Source: a virus. Taken from it: DNA of 64,000 nt. The position numbers were made by a program, and so were the translations under genes. How positions within the stretch are numbered: the first letter of the stretch is position 1; the number at the start of each line of letters is the position of its first letter. Below the pieces are notes generated by a model. That model saw only the letters and a program-made list of their open reading frames with translations, did not search any database and was not told where the DNA came from. The stretch is taken from the IMG/VR virus record IMGVR_UViG_3300005095_000128, positions 19,582-83,581 of that record. One strand, 5' to 3'. Positions 46,486 to 54,785 of the stretch are shown here, piece after piece.

Positions 46486-46884
46486 ATGATGGAACTCAAG
46501 AAGGAAATGGAACGCATTGCGGAGGACATCCGTGAAGCGTTGGAAGCGCTCGAGCGAGTAGTGCAAGGCAATGCAGACAGCAACGATGAGCGCACGGTTC
46601 GCGAGTGGCTTGACGTGCACGATTGTAATGCTGACCTCTTTGAAGCCTTTTTAGATCAACTCCTCGACATTGAGGTACATGAAGCATACTCGTTCGCCAC
46701 GCGCAATCGCTACCCGCACGAAGTGCACTTGGTGCATGGCGTGGGCGGGCCAAACGTGCGTACGATCGTCAACACAAATGGTGAAGGCGTCGTGCGCGTG
46801 GCATGGGGAACCGATGTCGTGGAGTTGCCCATTTGCATCTCCGAAATCACGGACTACATCCTCACGATGCAGGGGGACATGTAA
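46486..46884 (+). CDS. Unknown protein, 132 residues
   Basis: A helical first half (MERIAEDIREALEALERVVQ) and a beta second half. AAGGAGGTGGA precedes the first of two ATGs. No family was recognised. Confidence 0.5.
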   Translation: MMELKKEMERIAEDIREALEALERVVQGNADSNDERTVREWLDVHDCNADLFEAFLDQLLDIEVHEAYSFATRNRYPHEVHLVHGVGGPNVRTIVNTNGEGVVRVAWGTDVVELPICISEITDYILTMQGDM

Positions 46885-46917
46885 TGTTGCTCGGCGCACT
46901 AGATAAGGAGGTACGCA

Positions 46918-47307
46918 ATGGGTAAGCTATACGCGATTGCAGCTGGATTTAGGGACGACCCTGTGGCTTTGTTGGTGCCGCGCGAACAGTTTGACTACGC
47001 CGTAACGAAACTCATGGAGCGAGCCAAGCGGTGCAATGGCCCGGTAGCAGAAAGCATTGGACCAATCGATGCATTTGTGCTCTATGACATCTACGACCAA
47101 GCACCACGCTTGCCGGCATTAGACGAAAAGAGCATCATTACCGTAGATGGGCACCACGTGCAACCAGACATGGAAATGCAGGAAGTAACGCTTGTGCTTG
47201 ATGGCGATAAGCTCATCGTGTATGCCCATCCAGCATACAGCGCAGATGACGCGCTATATGCGGTCTTGTCCATCGAGGAGGTGGGAAATGCTACCTCGGC
47301 GCACTAG
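46918..47307 (+). CDS. Unknown protein, 129 residues
   Basis: Alpha/beta (KLYAIAAGFRDDPVALLVPR) with a late strand pair. AAGGAGGTACGCA precedes ATG 46918. It overlaps the next gene by 20 nt. Confidence 0.5.
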   Translation: MGKLYAIAAGFRDDPVALLVPREQFDYAVTKLMERAKRCNGPVAESIGPIDAFVLYDIYDQAPRLPALDEKSIITVDGHHVQPDMEMQEVTLVLDGDKLIVYAHPAYSADDALYAVLSIEEVGNATSAH

Positions 47308-47641
47308 AGAATGGCTTTCCCGCGTCATCGAGTTCACGCTCAATAATGCTGAAGTAAACAACGAACAAGCAAAAGCAATTGACGATAGCCTCGTGCGAAT
47401 CATCGAAGAGTCGCCATCTTTCGCTATTCGAGACATTGCGCGTGCAATGCGTTATGCATTGTTCCAATGGCAGAAAATGGGCAACAAGCTAGATCCATTC
47501 GGCCAAGGCCACTTTGGGCTTCACGCGCGAACGCGATTTTACACGCTCGCAAAGGTGCTTGATGCACTACTCGCCGAGCTAGCTTATCCGTCGTTGGGTG
47601 AGCTAAGGGATAAGTGGTCGGATGAGCTCGAGAACAGATAG
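47288..47641 (+). CDS. Unknown helical protein, 117 residues
   Basis: ATG 47288 with GAGGAGGTGGGAA upstream. All-helical (IEFTLNNAEVNNEQAKAIDD). No family was recognised. Confidence 0.5.
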   Translation: MLPRRTREWLSRVIEFTLNNAEVNNEQAKAIDDSLVRIIEESPSFAIRDIARAMRYALFQWQKMGNKLDPFGQGHFGLHARTRFYTLAKVLDALLAELAYPSLGELRDKWSDELENR

Positions 47642-47652
47642 GAGGTGGCAAG

Positions 47653-48186
47653 ATGGCACAATACTTGAACTGGCGAAAACTCGAGCATAGCGAACCGTGC
47701 AAGTATGCGTTTGTATCGCCACCGCCGGCGTTTGATGCGGCAGCAATGAACTGGGAGCGCATGCAACGCTTAGAGGTCAGTGCTAATGCCGCCACTTTCG
47801 ACGACATCATGGCTTTGGCAAGCGTGTCGAGCGAGGTGGTGCGCAATCAAATTTTGCAACGCGCTCTCCGGCTACCGTTGGGCGACATCGCTGTCTTTCT
47901 TGCACTCAGTGAAGACATTTACTACGGCGGCGAAGGCGATCCATGCTCCATCATCAAGGAAGCAGACGACCCACTAGAGGCAGAAAATGATCTCTGGCGA
48001 CAGGTTGAGGTCGTGACTACTCGCGCTACCGCCATAGTGGTGGTCCATAACCACCAAGCAAAGCATGGACTCGAGAAACTCATCGAGGAGCACGATCCAT
48101 ACGCTAACGTGCTTGTTCTAGCCGGCTGGAAGGGACTCTACGCATGGATCAAGGATGAGTTTGATTGGATCTTGCAGAGGGGGTGA
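47653..48186 (+). CDS. Unknown protein, 177 residues
   Basis: Mostly helical with a C-terminal Rossmann-like stretch (TTRATAIVVVHNHQAKHGLE). GGAGGTGGCAAG precedes the ATG. No family was recognised. Confidence 0.5.
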   Translation: MAQYLNWRKLEHSEPCKYAFVSPPPAFDAAAMNWERMQRLEVSANAATFDDIMALASVSSEVVRNQILQRALRLPLGDIAVFLALSEDIYYGGEGDPCSIIKEADDPLEAENDLWRQVEVVTTRATAIVVVHNHQAKHGLEKLIEEHDPYANVLVLAGWKGLYAWIKDEFDWILQRG

Positions 48187-48191
48187 TAAGC

Positions 48192-48812
48192 ATGCGGTTC
48201 GATGAGTTTGTTGCCAAGGTGGAAGAGGCCATCGAAAGGAAGTGCTCGGAAGCACCGGTAGCATTTGACATCTTCCCGGAGCTCAAAAACGATCGCACAT
48301 CCCTTGTGCTACACGTTGATGCAGATGGCGCATACGTCGTGACCGTACATGAGTCGAGCGGCACGCCGGAATCCGTTTGCTTTGGCCGTGCCGTTGAATA
48401 CGACATTCCAAAGCTACTCAAAGGAAGCGAGCTTTTGCACTTGCTGCGCCAGGCCAAGCCGCTCGTTGAGCGAATCATTGCCGGCATTGACGAGTATTGG
48501 GATGGCTCGCGGTGGCGTGCGCAGTGGAGCGACGACGCGGTAGCCGCCAACCGCGAACTCGAGCGCTTATTCGTCGAGAAGGTCAACGAGCTAGAATGGG
48601 CTACGCCCGTCGACGAGTACGACTACATCGAGGACTACATCAACCACTGGCATGCTGGACATGCGGAGCGCTTCCTCGATGAGGTAGAACGCGCTGGCAT
48701 CGAACGGTGGGTTGAGGAAACCGTGAATGAGGAAGCATGCAATGGATTTTTGCTTGACGGCGAACTGCTGATGCGGGCAATTCGTGAGCTCAAAGAAGGG
48801 AGGTGGTGGTAA
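48192..48812 (+). CDS. Unknown acidic protein, 206 residues
   Basis: ATG 48192 with AGGGGGTGATAAGC upstream. A beta core (TSLVLHVDADGAYVVTVHES) is followed by Trp/Glu-rich helices. No catalytic motif was recognised. The next gene starts at its stop. Confidence 0.5.
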   Translation: MRFDEFVAKVEEAIERKCSEAPVAFDIFPELKNDRTSLVLHVDADGAYVVTVHESSGTPESVCFGRAVEYDIPKLLKGSELLHLLRQAKPLVERIIAGIDEYWDGSRWRAQWSDDAVAANRELERLFVEKVNELEWATPVDEYDYIEDYINHWHAGHAERFLDEVERAGIERWVEETVNEEACNGFLLDGELLMRAIRELKEGRWW

Positions 48813-49021
48813 TGGTGGTAAGGCTTATCCAGGTGCGTGAGCGCGATGGACGTGAGGAGGTCATCATGCAAAAACCGCACCTCGAAGAGGCGGCCATTGT
48901 GATGTCGATGCTCGCCGGCGAGTCAACGCACGAGGGTGCTCTGCATGCGCTCAAAAATGAGCATGAAGCCATCGTGCGCGATGGCGAGTTTGTTTACATT
49001 GCGGAGGTGATTCATGAATAG
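48812..49021 (+). CDS. Small unknown protein, 69 residues
   Basis: ATG 48812 with GGGAGGTGGTGGTA upstream, overlapping the previous stop (TAATG). Alpha/beta (VVRLIQVRERDGREEVIMQK). Confidence 0.48.
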   Translation: MVVRLIQVRERDGREEVIMQKPHLEEAAIVMSMLAGESTHEGALHALKNEHEAIVRDGEFVYIAEVIHE

Positions 49022-49394
49022 AGCGGAGATTGATAGAATCGTCGAGCTGCTAGACAGGATGGGTGTCGAAGTTTTCGTTGACGATGATTTTGCAACGATC
49101 GCTTGGGGCACAACCGAACAATGCGCCGTTGTGCCCTATACGCATGATGACACCCAGGTAACGCACTGGATCTCAACGTGGCGCGAGCCGGATCTTACGC
49201 CACGCGGGTACTGGATGTACGAATCGCGCGATGGCGTATATCCGCTCGAGGATCCCGAGCGGCATGACACGCTCATGGTGAGCGAATACATCGATTGGCT
49301 CAGAAAAAACGTTGGCAAGTCCACCGCTAACACCGTGGCGCTACGCATCTACAAAGATGTGTGCGACACGGTGTTTTTCTGCTTGGGGAAGTGA
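49014..49394 (+). CDS. Unknown protein, 126 residues
   Basis: A helical start (AEIDRIVELLDRMGVEVFVD) precedes beta and aromatic-rich sequence. It overlaps the previous gene by 8 nt, with GGAGGTG upstream. Confidence 0.5.
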   Translation: MNRAEIDRIVELLDRMGVEVFVDDDFATIAWGTTEQCAVVPYTHDDTQVTHWISTWREPDLTPRGYWMYESRDGVYPLEDPERHDTLMVSEYIDWLRKNVGKSTANTVALRIYKDVCDTVFFCLGK

Positions 49395-49398
49395 GAGC

Positions 49399-49638
49399 AT
49401 GGCGCGATACGTCGCATGGTTCGGCCATTACGGTTTTGGACCGGAGGAAAGCATCGAGGGAGATTTTGACGAGGTGGCGCTGTTCTTAGACCGCGTTCAG
49501 CGCGAGAACGGCGTCGCCGATCCGGTGCCATTCACGGAAGATGCCATCGCTCAGAATGGCGGCCGGATGATGGCTTATGTGTACGACTTGTTCGGAGATA
49601 TGCTCGAGCTTGGCGTAGAGGAGGTGGGAGATGAGTGA
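49399..49638 (+). CDS. Small acidic protein, 79 residues
   Basis: ATG 49399 (MARYVAWFGHYGFGPEESIE...). Acidic and helical. The stop lies 8 nt inside the next gene. Confidence 0.48.
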   Translation: MARYVAWFGHYGFGPEESIEGDFDEVALFLDRVQRENGVADPVPFTEDAIAQNGGRMMAYVYDLFGDMLELGVEEVGDE

Positions 49639-49912
49639 AAGCAAACGAGAAATGAACGAAACCCTAACGAACATCGCCCGCATCGTCGCTGAAGCCACCG
49701 GCTTCGACGGCGAATATGCCGTTGAAATCGATACGAGCGATCCGCGCACATGGGCAATCGTCGCTCGGTTTGGCGACGAGGAGCAGCTATTCTACATCAA
49801 CACACTCAACGAGCTTCAGGAAGCCGTCGAGGCAATGGTGGAGTGGATGCTCAAGAAGGCCGGCGGCAACATGCCGCCGTCGATGGTTTGGGGAAACGTA
49901 GCTAAGGCGTGA
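49631..49912 (+). CDS. Small unknown protein, 93 residues
   Basis: Alpha/beta (IARIVAEATGFDGEYAVEID), with a helical amphipathic end (VEAMVEWMLKKAGG). GAGGTGGGAG precedes the ATG. Its stop overlaps the next GTG start. Confidence 0.5.
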   Translation: MSESKREMNETLTNIARIVAEATGFDGEYAVEIDTSDPRTWAIVARFGDEEQLFYINTLNELQEAVEAMVEWMLKKAGGNMPPSMVWGNVAKA

Positions 49913-50055
49913 GGGTTCTTCTTGGCATCGTTGTCGGCCTCGGCGTGCTAACGTTGGCAAGCTACATCATGCCAATCGCCATCGCCATCGTGGCCGCCGA
50001 GGCCATTTTTGAACTCATTGAGCTGGGAAGGAGGTGGTTGCGTGGGTCTTTATGA
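49909..50055 (+). CDS. Small membrane protein, 48 residues
   Basis: GTG 49909 overlaps the previous stop (GTGA). The sequence is one long hydrophobic stretch (VLLGIVVGLGVLTLASYIMP, then IAIAIVAAEAIFELI) with a basic tail, so one or two membrane helices. The end overlaps the next gene by 14 nt. Confidence 0.5.
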   Translation: MRVLLGIVVGLGVLTLASYIMPIAIAIVAAEAIFELIELGRRWLRGSL

Positions 50056-50446
50056 CAAGATGCGCGTCATCAATATGACGCCGCATGTGATTAGGATTAG
50101 GGCACTAGATGGAAGGATCGACACGTTCGAGCCTAGCGGAAAGCTCATCCGCGTCGATGAGGATGTGGCGACGTATATAGCCCCCGTCAACGATTACGAC
50201 GCCGTGCGCAAGTGGACAACCACGCTCACGTCGCAAAGCAAGCAGATCTTGCGCGAACTCGAGGGCGACGAGCCGGTTCTTGTGCTAGTTAGCTGGCGTG
50301 CTGGCGAGCTCATCGAGAAGGCGGGGGTCGTTTTCAAAAATGTCGTCATCGCCTCACCAGATACATCGACGTTCTTCATCGACGAGGGTGGCAATTTAGC
50401 CGTTGAGCGTATCACCATTCACTCCGATGGGAGGCTCATTGAATGA
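50042..50446 (+). CDS. Unknown protein, 134 residues
   Basis: GTG 50042 with GGAAGGAGGTGG upstream. Alpha/beta: VINMTPHVIRIRALDGRIDT, a central helix, then VLVLVSWRAGELIEKAGVVF. The stop overlaps the 3D-domain gene by 4 nt. No family was recognised. Confidence 0.5.
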   Translation: MGLYDKMRVINMTPHVIRIRALDGRIDTFEPSGKLIRVDEDVATYIAPVNDYDAVRKWTTTLTSQSKQILRELEGDEPVLVLVSWRAGELIEKAGVVFKNVVIASPDTSTFFIDEGGNLAVERITIHSDGRLIE

Positions 50447-51060
50447 CAACGAGTAGGGCCATTTCGCTTTTTGCGTTTGTGGTGATGTTCATCACGCTTA
50501 TAGCCTGGCCAATGGCTAAGCGCTACGTTGAAGCGCATCCGCGTCCTAAGCACTACAACGAGGACATTGTTCTCATTGCGGATGCGCTCGACCTAGCTAA
50601 TGAACGTCTTGAGCGCATGGGAGAATCGCTCCGCCAAGCGGAGGAAGCACTCGAGCTTGCTTCACAAAAACTCGACCTGCTCGAAGACGCCCTCCGCGTG
50701 CGCCAGGGCAAGATGCAGTGGATCAACGCTGAGGTCACCGCGTATACGCCGTACTACGAATCAACGCAAAAGACTCCTAGCCACCCAGCATTCAACATCA
50801 CAGCAAGCGGATTGCGTGGTGGATTCGGCGTGTGCGCGGCTGATCCGATTTGGCCGTTTGGCACGGTTTTTTATGTACCAGGGTTAGGTGCTTGCGTTGT
50901 CCTCGACCGCGGTGGAGCCATCCGCAACCACCGCACAGGAGGGCGGCACGCGATCGACTTCATGGTTGCGCCGGAGTGGTTGGACCGCACAACCGCAGTG
51001 CGCATCGCACGCGAATGGGGCCGTAGAAGGCTAGCCGTGCGTGTGCTCTATGTGCCATAA
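50443..51060 (+). CDS. Membrane-anchored 3D-domain protein (peptidoglycan-active candidate)
   Basis: The protein has 205 residues: an N-terminal membrane helix (AISLFAFVVMFITLIAWPMA), a coiled coil (residues ~45-88) and a C-terminal 3D domain. The last has the family pattern TAYTPYYES, ITASGLRGG, CAADP, PFGTVFYVPGLGACVVLDRG and HAIDFMV, including the Asp residues that give the domain its name. 3D domains share the double-psi barrel of MltA lytic transglycosylases. It could cut or remodel the cell wall at the membrane, apart from the lysis cassette. Confidence 0.72.
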   Translation: MTTSRAISLFAFVVMFITLIAWPMAKRYVEAHPRPKHYNEDIVLIADALDLANERLERMGESLRQAEEALELASQKLDLLEDALRVRQGKMQWINAEVTAYTPYYESTQKTPSHPAFNITASGLRGGFGVCAADPIWPFGTVFYVPGLGACVVLDRGGAIRNHRTGGRHAIDFMVAPEWLDRTTAVRIAREWGRRRLAVRVLYVP

Positions 51061-51070
51061 TGGAGATGCT

Positions 51071-51424
51071 ATGGACGTGATGGATTTGTATCACCAGGTA
51101 CGCAAAGCTGATCGGAACACGTTCCTCGGCATGCTCAAGGAAGCCAAGGACGAGGAGCTGATTGCGATTCAGAACGTTCTCGAACTGCTCCGCGTTGAAC
51201 TCGACGGAAAGCTCAAGGCGAAAGCGACCCTCGCTGAAAAGGCAAGGGTAGATGGCGACAACGATCGTCTGAGCCGGATTCTTGAAGAGATTAGCCAATT
51301 GCAAACCGGCATTGGCTGGACAAAGTGGAAGGAGGTGGCATTGCGACATGAGTTTGAGAGGAGGTTCAAGCGTGCTGAATCGCTTGCGGAACAAGTCGAG
51401 CAATATCTCCTCAAGCACGCTTGA
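51071..51424 (+). CDS. Coiled-coil protein, 117 residues
   Basis: ATG 51071. Nearly all helix with heptads (AIQNVLELLRVELDGKLKAK and following). It overlaps the next gene by up to 77 nt. No family was recognised. Confidence 0.5.
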   Translation: MDVMDLYHQVRKADRNTFLGMLKEAKDEELIAIQNVLELLRVELDGKLKAKATLAEKARVDGDNDRLSRILEEISQLQTGIGWTKWKEVALRHEFERRFKRAESLAEQVEQYLLKHA

Positions 51425-51713
51425 TGGCCAGGCCGTTGTACTTGCGTCGTCGGCGGAGCTAAGCACCGATCGCTTCGCCGGCGATGTGATCGCACAGCTA
51501 ATCGATCGGTACGGCGCCGAGGCAACCGGGGTGGTGGAAGCCATCGTACAATCACGCATTCCAGGCTACTACCCGCATCTGCACCGCCGGTACTTCGTGC
51601 GCCGCTTGGAAAGTGTCTTCTCGCGCCCTAGCGACAAGCGGGCGCAAGCAGCGATGGCGATGCTACAGCGCATCGCCTCGCATGTGAAAGCGGGGGAGGT
51701 GGAGATGGCATGA
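51348..51713 (+). CDS. Unknown protein, about 121 residues
   Basis: ATG 51348, or GTG 51372 which has a better-placed GGAGG. Helical, with a basic segment (YYPHLHRRYFVRRLESVFSR). It ends 4 nt inside the next gene. Confidence 0.48.
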   Translation: MSLRGGSSVLNRLRNKSSNISSSTLDGQAVVLASSAELSTDRFAGDVIAQLIDRYGAEATGVVEAIVQSRIPGYYPHLHRRYFVRRLESVFSRPSDKRAQAAMAMLQRIASHVKAGEVEMA

Positions 51714-52468
51714 CATTGATGCAGCTTGCTAGTCGACTCCAAAAACTTGGCCTAAAAGTTGTTAAAAAAGACGGTGGCTTGTTGATTTCTTTCAATGGCA
51801 AGACCGTGCGCGTTGACCAGCCCGACGAAGAACAACTTCGACAGATCGCCAACAAGCTCGTTGGGCGTGGGTACGGGAAAAAGTTCGTCGAGGCGTTCCT
51901 CGGACTGACACCCATGCACCCGTACATTGCACACGTATTCGAGTCGACGATCGGATCCTGGGGTGACGTGATCACCCCAGAGGATGCGAGGCGGCTAAAA
52001 ATGCCACCCGAGGCGCTCGTCGAGGGTAATTTGCTCCTTGCCTACGCCATTGGCAGCGAGGTGCACATTCGCCTCGCGTCAGCGGTAAGTAAAGCCCTCG
52101 AGCGCTTGGGTATGCGCGAGACCGGTCCGGCGCGAGCAGCGCTCGCCGACGCCATCAAAAAGGCTGGCCTCGATGAGCCGTACCACATCGAGTACGGTCC
52201 TGGCCTTCGCGGGCGTGGTGAGCGTTTCGTGATTCGCGAGGGAAAGCTCAAGGACATATGGGAACAATACATTGACGAGCTCGTTAGCCTCGGCGAAGAA
52301 ATCTTCTCCTCCGTCGAGGTTGAAGTTGCCGACAAAGACGTGATCTCGGCGATGGCCACGCTCATCGAGGCTGGCGTGGTCAATGCCGATGGCGGCATCA
52401 ACATGAACAAGTTCCGCCGTGTGCTCGAGGAGGCAAAGCGCCATGCGGTGCCCGCGGTGCGGTCGTGA
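51710..52468 (+). CDS. Unknown protein, 252 residues
   Basis: A small strand-rich N-terminus (LKVVKKDGGLLISFNGKTVR) precedes a long helical body. No catalytic motif was recognised. It overlaps the zinc-finger gene by 26 nt and comes just before the replication block. Confidence 0.5.
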   Translation: MTLMQLASRLQKLGLKVVKKDGGLLISFNGKTVRVDQPDEEQLRQIANKLVGRGYGKKFVEAFLGLTPMHPYIAHVFESTIGSWGDVITPEDARRLKMPPEALVEGNLLLAYAIGSEVHIRLASAVSKALERLGMRETGPARAALADAIKKAGLDEPYHIEYGPGLRGRGERFVIREGKLKDIWEQYIDELVSLGEEIFSSVEVEVADKDVISAMATLIEAGVVNADGGINMNKFRRVLEEAKRHAVPAVRS

Positions 52469-52709
52469 CATCTATGCGGATGATTCCCACTGGGGACACG
52501 GCTCAACTACATGCCCGATACGCGCATTTGCTACTCTCGATGACTTCAAGGCCGAGTTTGCCCCTTGGGGCATCGACTCTCCCCGGCGCTTGCCCCGCGA
52601 GGCAATTGTGAACCACGTCCCGCTCATGGTGGATCGGGCGCTTGCGCTACTCATCACGCAAGCGCCAGAGGATCTAAGGCGGCAAATCAAAAGGATTGTC
52701 GGGAGGTGA
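52443..52709 (+). CDS. Small zinc-finger protein
   Basis: The protein has 88 residues from ATG 52443. The N-terminal CPRCGRDIYADDSHWGHGST then C gives a possible C2HC zinc site. The rest is helical and basic at the end (RRQIKRIVGR). Nucleic acid binding is plausible. Confidence 0.5.
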   Translation: MRCPRCGRDIYADDSHWGHGSTTCPIRAFATLDDFKAEFAPWGIDSPRRLPREAIVNHVPLMVDRALALLITQAPEDLRRQIKRIVGR

Positions 52710-52713
52710 TAGC

Positions 52714-53148
52714 ATGATGTGTGAGGAAAGGATCAAGGCTGGCAAGAAGATGATGGAGTTCTTGGGGTCGCTGTGCCGTGAGCAGTACATGGAGTACCCG
52801 TTGTGGTGTGCATTCAAAAGCAATCGCTATGGCATCGTAGAGTTGATTGATGAATTTAACAACGCAATGCGCGAGCTCGTACATAAACTAGATGCATCAT
52901 TTTGGACCAAGAGCCAGTCGTTCTCCATCAAAGAGATTACGACTATACCAGAAGGAAACCACCCCCTCCTTGCGGCTGCTCGTCAAGTTCTAGAAGCCGA
53001 AATGTGGCGGATCATCTACAACGCGCTCCAATTTGTCAAGCCAAAGGGTGTGAGGCTACAGCTTTATGTGCACCTCACAAACAAAGACCGCAAGCTCAAC
53101 CTAGAAGTAAGGGTTGAGCCGAGGTGGGAAGGGGAGGAAGCTGAGTGA
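52714..53148 (+). CDS. Unknown protein, 144 residues
   Basis: ATG 52714 with GGGAGGTGATAGC upstream. Helical first (KAGKKMMEFLGSLCREQYME), beta at the end (GVRLQLYVHLTNKDRKLNLE). The stop overlaps the helicase start by 4 nt. Confidence 0.5.
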   Translation: MMCEERIKAGKKMMEFLGSLCREQYMEYPLWCAFKSNRYGIVELIDEFNNAMRELVHKLDASFWTKSQSFSIKEITTIPEGNHPLLAAARQVLEAEMWRIIYNALQFVKPKGVRLQLYVHLTNKDRKLNLEVRVEPRWEGEEAE

Positions 53149-54785
53149 TTCGCCTAACGGCCAATGGCCCAAAGGCTGTTGGTAGGCGGGATGCCGTAGC
53201 GCTCGACGCGCTCGATCGGCGCTACGGCATCTCCGCCATCGTGCGGAGGATGGGATGGCCAGGCTACATGCCGGAGGTCATCCCAATCCTCCGGGGTGCT
53301 GGGCTCAAGGTTGAAGCCCCGCTCGATCTGCTTCGCCAGATCGACCGTGAGCTCTCGCCACTCAAGGGGTGGAACGGCAAGGAATACACATGGCTAGATA
53401 CCTGGCGCAAATTCCACCCGGAGATCGAGCGGGTGCGCAAGAAGCTCGAGCGGTTTGAGCTTCACCCGTTTGCTCGCGACGATGTGGCTGAAATCGCTGC
53501 CACGCGCGAGCAGGCGATCATCGCCTATGAGCCCGGGCTTGGGAAGACTCGCACTTCACTCGCTATCGCCTATGCCTGGGGTAGCAAGCGCGTGCTAATC
53601 GTCGTTCCCGGGCGCTTGCGTGAGCAGTGGAAGCGTGAGATAAAAACATTCTTTGGTGGTAAACCACCTTTTGAATACGCCATTCTTAGCTACGAGCAAC
53701 TTGTTCGCGAGGAGGACGAGTTCGCTCGGTACGATACCGCTATTCTCGACGAAGCACATTACATCAAAAATCCCGAGACGGAACGGTTCAAGGCAGCCAT
53801 GAAGCTTGCCGCCACTAGGCGCATTGCGCTCACCGGCACCCCGATCGGCGGATACGTTGACGACCTCATTGGAATTGTTAAGTGGATTACGGCTCAAAGG
53901 CCTTATCTTGATCGCCTTGGGCCTGACTTTCGCGAGCGGTTTAGCTATACCAATGGCTCGCGCCGCGCACCGGGCATCAAGCTTGCCGGCGTCTTGCGCG
54001 ACAAGCTCGCGCATATCATCAAGATCCGCACGCGCGAGGAGCCCGAGGTAAGCATTGCCAACCAAGTGCCGAAGATGCGTCTCATTCGCATTCAGTTCGA
54101 GCGCGAGCTTCGTGATTTTTACTTGCAAAACGCTCGCAAGATTCGCGAGTGGTGGCTGTCTCTTGAAAATCCATCCGAGGCAAAGGCAAGGCTCGGCATC
54201 CACCGTATCGTCAAGGCGGCAGTGTTGCCGCAGTCGCTATCTGGATGGGGTGCAAAGGAAACGCGCTTACAGCGAAAGGTGCTCGAACTCGTTGAACAGC
54301 ACCGCCATCGCAATCCAATCGTGATTGCTAGCCATATTGACGTGGCGAAGTTCTACGCCGACCGGCTTGGCGTCAAGGCGGTGACGAGTCGCATCCCGAT
54401 CAAGCGCCGCCAGGACATCATCGACCAGTGGCGCGAGCATGGCGGTGTGCTCGTGGGGACCATCGGAGTGCTCGGCGAGGGCTGGAACTTCCAACACTCC
54501 GGCACGATCATCTTCGCCGAGCCGGATTGGAAGGCAACACTCATCATCCAGGCAATCTTTAGGGTGTTGCGGCCGGGCCAACGTTGGCAGCCTGAGATCA
54601 TCTTTGTTAGCTACGCGAATAGCGTGCTAGACTACATGTACGAGGTGGTTGCCGAGAAGTCGAAGGCCATGACCGCACTCAACCGTGGCCAAGACATCAA
54701 AGGCCGCATGCCGTCCTTTAGGCATCTCATGATGAAGCTCGTTGTGGAGGCGCAAGGTGAACGTCGACATCGTTCGCGTCGCTGA
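53145..54785 (+). CDS. SNF2-family DNA helicase/translocase
   Basis: The protein has 546 residues. Motif I is EPGLGKT (Lys near 134), motif II LDEAHYIKN, motif III ALTGTPIG; later motifs include VIASHIDVAKFYADRLG, TIGVLGEGWNFQ and QAIFRVLRPGQ (Q..R..R). Short SNF2-type helicases of this kind are common in phage replication blocks and may remodel forks or recombination intermediates. The GTG start overlaps the previous stop. Confidence 0.88.
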   Translation: MIRLTANGPKAVGRRDAVALDALDRRYGISAIVRRMGWPGYMPEVIPILRGAGLKVEAPLDLLRQIDRELSPLKGWNGKEYTWLDTWRKFHPEIERVRKKLERFELHPFARDDVAEIAATREQAIIAYEPGLGKTRTSLAIAYAWGSKRVLIVVPGRLREQWKREIKTFFGGKPPFEYAILSYEQLVREEDEFARYDTAILDEAHYIKNPETERFKAAMKLAATRRIALTGTPIGGYVDDLIGIVKWITAQRPYLDRLGPDFRERFSYTNGSRRAPGIKLAGVLRDKLAHIIKIRTREEPEVSIANQVPKMRLIRIQFERELRDFYLQNARKIREWWLSLENPSEAKARLGIHRIVKAAVLPQSLSGWGAKETRLQRKVLELVEQHRHRNPIVIASHIDVAKFYADRLGVKAVTSRIPIKRRQDIIDQWREHGGVLVGTIGVLGEGWNFQHSGTIIFAEPDWKATLIIQAIFRVLRPGQRWQPEIIFVSYANSVLDYMYEVVAEKSKAMTALNRGQDIKGRMPSFRHLMMKLVVEAQGERRHRSRR

